A stretch of DNA of 28,967 nucleotides, from assembly GCA_905235955.1 (NCBI GenBank), contig CAJONN010000003.1, positions 1 through 28,967 on the forward strand. Direction: 5' to 3'. Shown piece by piece: positions 1 through 7,587 of the stretch (positions are counted from its first letter, which is position 1; each line of letters begins with the position of its first letter). Below the pieces are notes generated by a model. The model made no database searches and was not told the DNA's origin. It saw nothing but the letters and a program-made list of their open reading frames with translations. The position numbers and the translations under genes were made by a program. The stretch comes from an uncultured Marinilabiliaceae bacterium (GTDB taxonomy: Bacteria > Bacteroidota > Bacteroidia > Bacteroidales > Marinilabiliaceae).

Positions 1-88
1 ATTTTCTGTTTGAGCGAAGCGAGTTAAAATCGTTTAGCGGAGCGGAGATAATTTTTAGTGGAGTGGCAACAGCGACGAGTTCTTTTTG

Positions 89-118
89 TTACTTTTTCTG
101 TCGGCACAGAAAAAGTAA
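89..118. repeat. Perfect 13-bp inverted repeat with 4-base loop
   Basis: Arms TTACTTTTTCTGT (89-101) and ACAGAAAAAGTAA (106-118) are perfectly complementary around the loop CGGC. A T-rich left side and A-rich right side would let it act as a rho-independent terminator for a gene entering from either side. It could equally be part of a dispersed palindromic element. Which gene it would terminate lies outside the window. Confidence 0.6.
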
Positions 119-281
119 AATTAATGAAAGAACTATAATTTCTACTTGCGAAACTTAAGTTAATAAAATAGTGTTTGTTGCGTATTAGAAGTTGTGAATG
201 TTAATGTAAAAATATACATTTTTTTGCGATATGGCATCTTGCTATGAAGCATTTATCATTCTGCATTTGCTACGATTTTAT

Positions 282-289
282 TATCTTTG
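282..289 (+). promoter_or_regulatory. Putative -7 box upstream of the M64 gene
   Basis: TATCTTTG fits the Bacteroidetes -7 consensus TAnnTTTG and lies 26 bases before the start codon at 315. No good TTTG or TTG sits at the usual distance upstream (only TTCTG at 259-263), so the call rests on one box. Confidence 0.45.
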
Positions 290-314
290 CGCCTAAAAAA
301 TAAAATCGTAGTTA

Positions 315-1547
315 ATGTTGCGCAATAGTTTATTTATACTTATTTCGTTATTCATCTCAATTGGTATTAAAGCACAAGATTTTAATACCTATTTCACCAA
401 TCAGACGTTGCGTATCGACTATATTTTTGCAGGTACGTCTACACAACAATTTATCTATCTCGATGGTTTGATGGCGCAAGAACATTGGGCTGGTAGGCGC
501 AGTAGGCTTAGTGAATTGCCTTATTTGGGTAATGGACAAATTGAGGTGCACGATGCAGCTACTGGCACTCTTATCTATTGCAATTCGTTTTCATCGCTTT
601 TTCAAGAGTGGCAAGCCACGGCTGAAGCTGCTAAGGTAGCTCGTAGTTTTCAGAATACTTTTTTAGTGCCAATGCCCAAGCAAGCTGTTGATATTACTTT
701 GACATTGTTGGATAATTATCATAAACCAACAGCCACATTTACTCACCAAGTAGACCCAACCGATGTGCTTATTCGCAAACAACACAACGTGTATAGGGCT
801 ATTACTCTGCACAAAGGCGGTTCGTATGCTGACTGCATTGATATTGCAATATTGCCCGAAGGTTATACTGCATTAAACGAAGCTACTTTTATCAAAGATG
901 CTAAACTTGCTGCCCAAGCATTGTTGAATCATGAGCCTTTTAAGAGCAATGCCAATAAATTTAATATAGTGGCAGTTTTTGTACCCTCGGTTGATAATAG
1001 TGTGAGTGTGCCTCGTGAGGCTAAATGGAAGTCGACGGCTTTTGCTTCGCACTTTTCTACGTTTTACTGCGATAGATATTTAACTACTCAAAAAATATTT
1101 GCCATTCATGATGCCTTGTCGGGCATTGATTATGAGCATATTATAGTTTTAGCAAATACCAAAGAATATGGTGGCGGAGGCATATACAACCATCTTACAC
1201 TTACAGCAGCACACCATAGCTTTTTTAAGCCTGTGTTGGTGCATGAGTTTGGGCATGCTTTTGGTGGTTTGGCCGATGAATATGCATACGGCGATGATAT
1301 GCTTATGTATCCGCTAACTGTTGAACCATGGGAGCCCAATATCACTACCAAAGTTGATTTTGCACAAAAATGGGAGAACAAGATGGGAACGAAGGGCTAC
1401 TCTCTTGTAGAGGGTGCAGCCTATTCTCCAAAAGGGGTCTTTCGTTCAGCGCCCGACTGCCGAATGCGAACCAATGAGTGCGCTACATTTTGCAATGTTT
1501 GCACCGATGCTCTCGTCAAACTTATTAAGTTTTATACCGAAAAATAA
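315..1547 (+). CDS. Secreted M64 (IgA-peptidase-like) zinc metallopeptidase
   Basis: A 410-residue protein with an N-terminal signal peptide (hydrophobic residues about 5-19, cleavage plausible after KAQ). The C-terminal half has the M64 zinc motif HEFGHAFGGLADEY: H310 and H314 as zinc ligands, E311 as catalytic base and D321 as probable third ligand. ILPEGYT near residue 175 matches the start of the M64 catalytic domain, and the region before it fits the family's beta-rich N-terminal domain. M64 proteins were named for clostridial IgA peptidase, but most Bacteroidetes members have no known substrate, so IgA cleavage should not be assumed. Four cysteines near the C-terminus (CRMRTNEC, CNVC) may form disulfides, fitting the adjacent DsbD-like gene 24 bases downstream. 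I see no type IX secretion C-terminal domain. Confidence 0.85.
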   Translation: MLRNSLFILISLFISIGIKAQDFNTYFTNQTLRIDYIFAGTSTQQFIYLDGLMAQEHWAGRRSRLSELPYLGNGQIEVHDAATGTLIYCNSFSSLFQEWQATAEAAKVARSFQNTFLVPMPKQAVDITLTLLDNYHKPTATFTHQVDPTDVLIRKQHNVYRAITLHKGGSYADCIDIAILPEGYTALNEATFIKDAKLAAQALLNHEPFKSNANKFNIVAVFVPSVDNSVSVPREAKWKSTAFASHFSTFYCDRYLTTQKIFAIHDALSGIDYEHIIVLANTKEYGGGGIYNHLTLTAAHHSFFKPVLVHEFGHAFGGLADEYAYGDDMLMYPLTVEPWEPNITTKVDFAQKWENKMGTKGYSLVEGAAYSPKGVFRSAPDCRMRTNECATFCNVCTDALVKLIKFYTEK

Positions 1548-1570
1548 AAAACATCTAATACCTAAGCTCA

Positions 1571-3514
1571 ATGAGGTTATTATCATTATTGTTATCGTTT
1601 TGCATTGCCTTGAATCTATTGGCACAGACCGAACAGCCTGTGCAGGTGAAGAGCAATATTGTGTTGCAATCAGATAGCACAGCAATTATTCAGTTTGCAT
1701 TTCAGATAGAGCAAGGTTGGCACGTATATGCGCCCGACGTAACTGAAGGACCTACGCCAACTACGCTCAACATAGAGCATATAGAGGGAGCACAACTTAG
1801 TGGTGCACTCACAGCATCGAAGTCGCCCATATCAACCTACGACAAGGCTTTTATGGCTGAGCTACGTTACTATGAAGGTAGTGTGGTATTTACTCAGGCA
1901 GTGAACATCAGAGGTAACTATCAGATTAGTGGCTATTTGGAGTATGGCGCCTGCAACGACCAAAAATGCTTGCCACCTACAAGTGTCAATTTTCAATACA
2001 ATGGCATTGCTCCTAAAACTGCAGCTACACCAGCTATAGTTGCACCTCTGAATGTGGCTGATACGCCTATAGTTGCGCCTGTAGCTAAGCTATTTGTGGC
2101 TGATACAACTTCGGCCGACATATATTCGCCTGTGTCATTTGACTCATACAACTTCACACATCGTGAGGTGCGCTCTGATTGGCATCTGTTTTGGCTATGC
2201 TTTTTGGGCGGACTCTTGGCGTTGCTCACTCCGTGTGTGTGGCCTATTATACCTATGACAGTGTCGTTTTTCATCAAGCGCACACAAAATAGGGCTAAGG
2301 GCATTCGCGATTCGCTCATTTATGGCGTATCTATTGTGGTTATCTACCTTGTTTTGGGGCTTGTAGTTACAGCTATTGCCGGACCAAGTGCACTCAATGC
2401 AATCTCAACCAACGCTTGGTTCAACATCTTCTTTACCATAATGCTTGTAGTGTTTGGCGTGTCGTTTTTGGGTGCTTTCGACCTCGCTTTGCCATCGTCG
2501 TGGAGCACAGCTGTCGACCAAAAAGCTGAGCACACTACGGGCATCGTGAGCATATTCTTGATGGCATTTACGTTGGCATTAGTGTCGTTTTCGTGCACTG
2601 GTCCTATTGTTGGTTTCTTGCTTGTCGAACTCTCTACACAAGGTAGTTTGGTAGCACCAGCCATTGGTATGTTTGGTTTTGCGTTGGCATTAGCTCTACC
2701 TTTCACACTTTTTGCAATGTTTCCTTCGTGGTTGCAAAAGATTCCACATTCAGGTTCGTGGATGGTTGTAGTGAAGGTGGTGCTGGGCTTCATCGAGTTG
2801 GCTTTTGCACTCAAATTCTTCTCGGTGGCCGACCTTGCATACGGTTGGCATTTGCTCGACCGCGAAGTGTTCATCTGCATTTGGGCTGCACTTGCCTTTG
2901 TTCTCGGATTATTTTTGCTCGGAAAGATAAACATTGCTCATGCCTCACAAAACGAAGATATTGGCATCGTCCGATTGCTTGGTTCTATTGCATCGTTTGC
3001 CTTCTGCCTATATCTTATTCCGGGGCTTTGGGGCGCTCCGCTTAAAGCTGTTTCAGCCTTTTGTCCGCCTATCAGCACGCAAGATTTTGTTGTGGTTGAC
3101 AATACGCCCCACGCAAAGTTTACCAACTACGAAGATGGTATGGCTGAAGCCAAACGCACTGGCATGCCAGTGCTTGTTGACTTTACGGGCTTTGGCTGCG
3201 TCAACTGCCGAAAAATGGAGCAAGCCGTATGGAGCGACCCTCGTGTAGCACGCATACTCAACAACGAATATATCCTTATAAGTCTATATGTTGACGACAA
3301 AACGCCTCTGCCTGAAAAAATAGTGGTAGACGAAAATATTACATTGCGCACAGTGGGTGACAAATGGAGCTATTTGCAATATACCAAATTTGGTGTCAAT
3401 GCACAGCCATTTTACGCTCCGCTCAATGCCGACGGACAGCTCATTGGTAGTCCATACGCATTTGATGAAAACGTAGAGCATTTTGTTAGTTTTTTAAAAC
3501 AAAAAGATAACTAA
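1571..3514 (+). CDS. dsbD: DsbD-type thiol:disulfide interchange protein
   Basis: A 647-residue membrane protein with the three-part DsbD layout. After a signal peptide (MRLLSLLLSFCIALNLLAQ) comes a periplasmic domain with the pair C128/C133 (CNDQKC). The middle, about residues 205-490, holds some eight hydrophobic segments with one cysteine in each of LTPCVWPII (C222) and SFSCTGPIVG (C342), the pair that carries electrons across the membrane. The C-terminal thioredoxin-like domain has the CVNC motif (543-546) within VDFTGFGCVNCRKME. Known DsbD proteins pass electrons from cytoplasmic thioredoxin to periplasmic oxidoreductases and so keep exported cysteines reduced or correctly paired. All expected cysteines are present and the length is typical, so the protein should be functional. 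It starts 24 bases after the cysteine-bearing M64 peptidase and may be co-transcribed with it. Confidence 0.92.
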   Translation: MRLLSLLLSFCIALNLLAQTEQPVQVKSNIVLQSDSTAIIQFAFQIEQGWHVYAPDVTEGPTPTTLNIEHIEGAQLSGALTASKSPISTYDKAFMAELRYYEGSVVFTQAVNIRGNYQISGYLEYGACNDQKCLPPTSVNFQYNGIAPKTAATPAIVAPLNVADTPIVAPVAKLFVADTTSADIYSPVSFDSYNFTHREVRSDWHLFWLCFLGGLLALLTPCVWPIIPMTVSFFIKRTQNRAKGIRDSLIYGVSIVVIYLVLGLVVTAIAGPSALNAISTNAWFNIFFTIMLVVFGVSFLGAFDLALPSSWSTAVDQKAEHTTGIVSIFLMAFTLALVSFSCTGPIVGFLLVELSTQGSLVAPAIGMFGFALALALPFTLFAMFPSWLQKIPHSGSWMVVVKVVLGFIELAFALKFFSVADLAYGWHLLDREVFICIWAALAFVLGLFLLGKINIAHASQNEDIGIVRLLGSIASFAFCLYLIPGLWGAPLKAVSAFCPPISTQDFVVVDNTPHAKFTNYEDGMAEAKRTGMPVLVDFTGFGCVNCRKMEQAVWSDPRVARILNNEYILISLYVDDKTPLPEKIVVDENITLRTVGDKWSYLQYTKFGVNAQPFYAPLNADGQLIGSPYAFDENVEHFVSFLKQKDN

Positions 3515-3559
3515 TACGTTTTTACTCTTTAATTACTATATAAATTTTCTCAGAAATAG

Positions 3560-4219
3560 ATGCTCGACATTAAACAACATATACTCAGCAACGGATTGCA
3601 TGTAGTGGCTTTGGCCGATCCTACATCGCCCATTGCTACCGTCAATTTACTCTATAAAGTTGGTTCGCGCAACGAAGACCCAACACGCACAGGGCTTGCT
3701 CACTTCATGGAGCACCTTATGTTTACGGGCTCGCTCAATGCCCCCGACTTCGACCAAGAACTGCAACGCGTAGGCGGCGAAAACAATGCCTTTACCGACG
3801 AAGATATTACCAACTACTACATCAATTTGCCCACTTGCAACATCGAAACAGCTTTTTGGCTCGAAAGCGACCGAATGATAAATCTGACCCTCGATGAAAG
3901 CAAGGTTGAAGTGCAACGCAAAGTAGTGATGGAGGAGTTTAAGCAGCGATGTCTCAACCAACCTTATGGCGACCTTGGGCACCTCAAGTCGGCATTAGCA
4001 TACAAAGTACACCCATATCGCTGGCCAACCATTGGCATGGAGCTTAGCCATATAGCAAACGCCTCAATGGACGACATACGCAACTTCTATCAGCGCCACT
4101 ATACGCCAGACAATGCTGTGCTTGTGGTGGTGGGCGACATTGACCCCGACAAGATTTTTGCCCTTGCCGAAAAATGGTTTCATCACTACACGAGCCAACG
4201 TAGCCCCCATACCTCCTGA
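3560..4219 (+). pseudogene. M16 zinc peptidase, N-terminal half (frame broken near 4190)
   Basis: This frame encodes the catalytic N-terminal domain of an M16B (processing-peptidase-like) protease: H48-F-M-E51-H52 is the inverted zinc motif HxxEH, and VVMEEF (about 123-127) supplies the distal glutamate. It reads well up to AEKWFHHYT and then degenerates into SQRSPHTS and a stop. The +1 frame takes over at that point with the expected continuation ANVAPIPPEPVQTE, so one extra base (or two missing) lies at about 4184-4194. No homopolymer or classical slippery site is there. Either the gene is inactivated or the assembly has a single-base error; an intact gene would run 3560-4790, about 410 residues. 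M16B members in Bacteroidetes usually form an active/inactive pair, and the partner follows directly. Confidence 0.82.
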
Positions 4220-4790
4220 GCCCGTGCAAACAGAGCGTCGGGTGCTATCAGTAGAGCGCGACGTGCCAGCCGACGTTATCTCCATCAGCTACCACATAGA
4301 TAGTCGCATCACGCGCCAATATTATGCACTCGATATGGCTACCGATATACTCTCTGATGGCGTTTCGTCGCGCCTTATACAAGCTCTTACAAAACAAAAC
4401 CCAATAATGAGCGAAGTTGATGCAGGTGTTAGTGGCAGCGTTGATTGCGGATTGCTAACCTTCACCGGTACACTTTTGCCGGGAGTGCAACTTAGTGATG
4501 CTGAAGCTGCTATACATCAAGTAGTTGACCAGCTCATAGCCAATCGCCCAACCGACTATGAAATGCAAAAAGTAAAAAACAGAATAGAAGCAGGGCATAC
4601 CATAACAACAATGCTACCACAGATAAAAGCACGCGAATTGGCATTCTACGAGATGCTTTGCAACGCCAAATACTTTGATATAGAAGTAGATTTGTATGAT
4701 ACAATATCAGGTAGTGAAATAAGTCAGACGTTGCAAAACGTTATGACAGAAACCAACGAATCAGTTATTTACTACAAAACCAAACATTGA
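4194..4790 (+). pseudogene. M16 zinc peptidase, C-terminal half
   Basis: This is the continuation of the gene beginning at 3560, shifted by +1. It holds the rest of the M16 core, including EPVQTERR, a hallmark of the linker region, and a second domain (DMATDILSDG, SGSVDCGLLTF, a C-terminal helical part) matching the non-catalytic half of M16B enzymes. The open frame extends upstream to 4113, but residues before about 4190 match nothing in the family and overlap the correctly read first half. Its TGA (4788-4790) overlaps the ATG of the next gene (TGATG), pointing to translational coupling with the second M16 gene. Confidence 0.8.
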
Positions 4791-6061
4791 TGAATCGTTC
4801 TGTCAAACCAGAAGCCTATTCGATAGGCTTGCCCAATATACCTCAATTTCAGAGCCATACACTCCCCAACGGTACCACCATTCACCTTTTGATAGGTGGT
4901 GTGCAACCCGTAGTGCGCATCGATATGGCATTCAGAGCAGGTTCGGTTTTCGCACCAAAATGCGGATTAGCTCGCGCCGTGTCTGTGCTACTTGGTGAAG
5001 GCATACCCGGTATGAACGCTGAACAATTGGCAGAAAAAATAGATTTCTACGGCGCACAAATGTGGCAAAAGAGCGACACAATCAACTCCATTGTTTCGCT
5101 CGTTTCGCTCGACAAACATCTGGTCAATGTATTGCCACTTGTTGAGATGATGATAAAGCAACCAACATTGCCCGAAAAAGAACTTGCTATCTACATCGAC
5201 AAAGAGTTGCAAAACTTCCAGATAAATATAAGCAAGTCGCGCTACAAAGCTTCGTATGAATTTACGCACAACTTTTTTGTTGAAGGTTCGCGCTATGGTA
5301 GGGTGATGACCGAAGAAAACTTGCGTCAAATAACACGCACCGACCTTCAGAGCTTTCATCAGAAAACATACGGCTCTGCAGGTCTCAACGTCTTTGTGAG
5401 CGGACAGCCATCGGCAGAAAGTTTGCAGCTAATTGACAAAATATTTAGTGGCGAATGGGGCAACTCAGTGTCGTTAGACGATGCCGAAAAGCCAATATTT
5501 AGGCAGTGGAACGAGCAAGTGATACAATTCGACCGCCCGGGCTCAATGCAAGCCAGCATAAGCATGGGACGTGTGTTGCCATCGTTGCCTCACCCAGATA
5601 TTATGCCACTTGGCATAGTCAATACAATATTTGGCGGATATTTTGGATCAAGATTAATGCAAAATATCAGAGAAGAAAAGGGACTAACCTACGGCATTGG
5701 CTCATCAATCAACTCAAGGCGCAACAATAGCATAATGCGCATCACCAGCGATGTAGAGCCAAACAACTGGCAGCTTGTTATTGATGAGATATTCAACGAA
5801 ATGCGCATCATGCAACAACAACCCATCGACACCGACGAGCTCGAAATGCTCCGAAGCTATATGAAGGGGCAAATACTTTCGCGCTACGATAGCATAATGT
5901 CATCGGTCGACACACTTGTACCTTACGTTATGGAGCAAGTTCCGCTCGACTATGACAAGCAGCTATTCAACCTCATTGAAAATATTACACCATCTCACAT
6001 ACAACAGTTGGCACAGCAATATTTAGTTCCGGAGCAATTCCGCATTGTAGTTGTAAAATAA
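4790..6061 (+). CDS. M16 peptidase-like protein, inactive-type subunit
   Basis: A 423-residue M16 family protein. Where active members have HxxEH after the conserved GLA, this one reads GLARAVSVLLGEG, so all three catalytic residues are absent. The C-terminal domain keeps REEKGLTYGIGSS, the Arg/Tyr region that binds substrate backbone in M16B dimers. This is the usual arrangement of a heterodimer: one gene gives the zinc site, the other helps bind substrate. The start is taken as ATG 4790, overlapping the upstream stop; a TTG codon directly before it (4787) is in frame but less likely. No signal peptide is visible, so a cytoplasmic or periplasmic location cannot be settled. If the upstream gene is truly broken, this subunit has lost its partner. 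Confidence 0.85.
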   Translation: MNRSVKPEAYSIGLPNIPQFQSHTLPNGTTIHLLIGGVQPVVRIDMAFRAGSVFAPKCGLARAVSVLLGEGIPGMNAEQLAEKIDFYGAQMWQKSDTINSIVSLVSLDKHLVNVLPLVEMMIKQPTLPEKELAIYIDKELQNFQINISKSRYKASYEFTHNFFVEGSRYGRVMTEENLRQITRTDLQSFHQKTYGSAGLNVFVSGQPSAESLQLIDKIFSGEWGNSVSLDDAEKPIFRQWNEQVIQFDRPGSMQASISMGRVLPSLPHPDIMPLGIVNTIFGGYFGSRLMQNIREEKGLTYGIGSSINSRRNNSIMRITSDVEPNNWQLVIDEIFNEMRIMQQQPIDTDELEMLRSYMKGQILSRYDSIMSSVDTLVPYVMEQVPLDYDKQLFNLIENITPSHIQQLAQQYLVPEQFRIVVVK

Positions 6062-6065
6062 AACA

Positions 6066-6794
6066 ATGGAAACCATCAAACCATACAACCAATCAGATAC
6101 AACCAAAAAAGGCGAAGTGCGCACAATGTTCAACACCATAGCGCCACGCTACGACCTTCTGAACCATTTACTCTCGCTTGGTATCGACAAACTTTGGCGC
6201 AAGCATGCTATTGAAACACTTCGCCCCCTTGCTCCAGCTCACATCATTGATGTAGCTACTGGCACTGGCGACTTTGCCATCAAAGCACATCAGATGCTTG
6301 GTTGCAAAGTTACGGGCACCGATCTCTCTGTTGGCATGCTTAGCGTGGCTACAGAAAAAGTAAAAGAGAAAAAGCTTAGCAATGACATTACATTTCTCGA
6401 AGCCGACTCAGAGCAACTGCCTTTTGAAAGCAATACCTTCGATGCCGTAACAGTGGCTTTTGGCGTGCGCAACTATGGCGACCTCGACAAAGGTTTGGCA
6501 GAAATGGCTCGCGTTATCAAAAAGGGTGCTCGAATGGTAATACTTGAATTTTCTAAGCCAACAATGTTTCCATTTAAGCAACTCTATTTGTTCTATTTCA
6601 AGCACATACTGCCACTGATGGGTGGTATAGTGAGTCACGACAAAAAAGCATACGAATACTTGCCACAAAGCGTATTGGCATTTCCTGATGGCGATGAATT
6701 TGAAGCCCACATGAAACAAGCCGGAGTAAAACCAATCAAGCGAATTAGTCAAACTTTGGGCATTGCTACCATCTATATCGGAGAAAAAGAGTAG
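6066..6794 (+). CDS. menG: Demethylmenaquinone methyltransferase
   Basis: A 242-residue class I SAM-dependent methyltransferase of the UbiE/MenG family. The N-terminal signature VRTMFNTIAPRYDLLNHLLS is almost diagnostic. The SAM site IDVATGTGDFAI lies near residue 60, followed by GTDLS with the acidic residue that binds the SAM ribose, and by AFGVRNYGDLDKGL. It catalyses the last step of menaquinone synthesis, C-methylation of demethylmenaquinone. Bacteroidetes use menaquinone rather than ubiquinone, so menG fits better than ubiE. It starts 4 bases after the M16 gene and ends just ahead of porT, so it probably belongs to a long transcript. Confidence 0.94.
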   Translation: METIKPYNQSDTTKKGEVRTMFNTIAPRYDLLNHLLSLGIDKLWRKHAIETLRPLAPAHIIDVATGTGDFAIKAHQMLGCKVTGTDLSVGMLSVATEKVKEKKLSNDITFLEADSEQLPFESNTFDAVTVAFGVRNYGDLDKGLAEMARVIKKGARMVILEFSKPTMFPFKQLYLFYFKHILPLMGGIVSHDKKAYEYLPQSVLAFPDGDEFEAHMKQAGVKPIKRISQTLGIATIYIGEKE

Positions 6795-6807
6795 TTTTGC
6801 ATTTACA

Positions 6808-7554
6808 ATGAAGTTGCATGGAATAATATTAATATTAGTATCGCTTATGATGCTTGCCACACAGCCAGCTACTGCACAACGAAGCGGGCAAGTTGTTGGC
6901 GATATGTCTAAGCGAGGTGTGCCCAATTTGCCCGGCTTCGACTACAAGCCAGTGCATTTCGGCTTCCTCATAGGTTTCAATACACTTGATTTTCATATCT
7001 ACAACACAGGTCTTCGCACCCTCGAAAATGGCGAAACAGCGCGATATGGCGAAATATTACACCTCAATCCCGGGCTCAACCTTGGCATTATAACCGATTT
7101 TCGCATCACTTCGCACCTCAACTTTCGCATATTGCCCGGCATCGGCTTTGGCCAACGCGACATTACTTTTATTGATGAATATGGCAAGCGACTTGGCGAC
7201 CCTATAAAAATAAAATCAACATTTGTTGAAATGCCACTGCTTCTCAAATATGGAGCTAACAGACTTGGCAACATCAAACCCTACTTAGTTACTGGCGTCA
7301 CACCTCGCTACGACTTGGCAAAAGATAAGCAAGATCACATGCTATTGCGCTCGCTCGACTGCTATTGCGACGTTGGCGCAGGTATGGATTTCTACCTTAC
7401 CTTTTTCCGCTTATCATTTGAAATACGCGGCTCAATTGGCCTCACCAACGTATGCTCACACAAGAGCACTGGCGACGAAGATGACCTGCCCTATCAGCAA
7501 GCCATCGATAGACTCAAATCGCGTATGATCTGTTTCACATTTTATTTTGAATAA
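6808..7554 (+). CDS. porT: PorT-like outer-membrane beta-barrel protein
   Basis: A 248-residue protein with a clean signal peptide (MKLHGIILILVSLMMLATQPATAQ) and alternating polar/aromatic strands ending in FTFYFE, the terminal aromatic pattern of outer-membrane barrels. Length, the KPVHFGFLIGFNTLDF-type first strand and position directly behind menG agree with PorT, a component of the type IX secretion system in Porphyromonas gingivalis. The start ATG at 6808 is chosen over the upstream in-frame ATG at 6763 because only the shorter form begins with the signal peptide and it avoids a 32-base overlap with menG. If correct, this organism probably secretes proteins by type IX secretion; no other component lies in this window. 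A generic PorT-family porin of unknown role is the alternative. Confidence 0.78.
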   Translation: MKLHGIILILVSLMMLATQPATAQRSGQVVGDMSKRGVPNLPGFDYKPVHFGFLIGFNTLDFHIYNTGLRTLENGETARYGEILHLNPGLNLGIITDFRITSHLNFRILPGIGFGQRDITFIDEYGKRLGDPIKIKSTFVEMPLLLKYGANRLGNIKPYLVTGVTPRYDLAKDKQDHMLLRSLDCYCDVGAGMDFYLTFFRLSFEIRGSIGLTNVCSHKSTGDEDDLPYQQAIDRLKSRMICFTFYFE

Positions 7555-7587
7555 TATTCTCCTCTCTTTTTCATAAGCAATAGAGCA

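Larger units (their letters stand above)
1..314. other. Non-coding region upstream of the M64 gene
   Basis: I see no convincing gene here. The first 120 bases include a low-complexity stretch with GAGCGAAGCGAG and GGAGCGGAG-like runs, ending in a 13-bp inverted repeat at 89-118. The rest is AT-rich and carries a promoter-like box just before the first gene. The first part resembles degenerate dispersed sequence common between genes in Bacteroidetes; that comparison is from memory and untested. Confidence 0.5.

Noticed and set aside
2344..2934. Long minus-strand frame of 196 codons inside dsbD
   Set aside because: It is a shadow of the DsbD membrane domain, with no family resemblance and biased, lysine/threonine-rich composition.
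4113..4193. Separate gene starting at ATG 4113
   Set aside because: Residues before about 4190 are the wrong-frame reading of the M16 N-terminal domain; only the part after 4190 matches the family.
4184..4220. Programmed +1 frameshift at TCC-TGA
   Set aside because: There is no purine-rich stimulator or slippery codon, and the family match changes frame about 25 bases before the stop, so an indel explains it better.
6408..6926. 172-codon minus-strand frame across menG/porT
   Set aside because: It covers two well-supported plus-strand genes and shows no domain.
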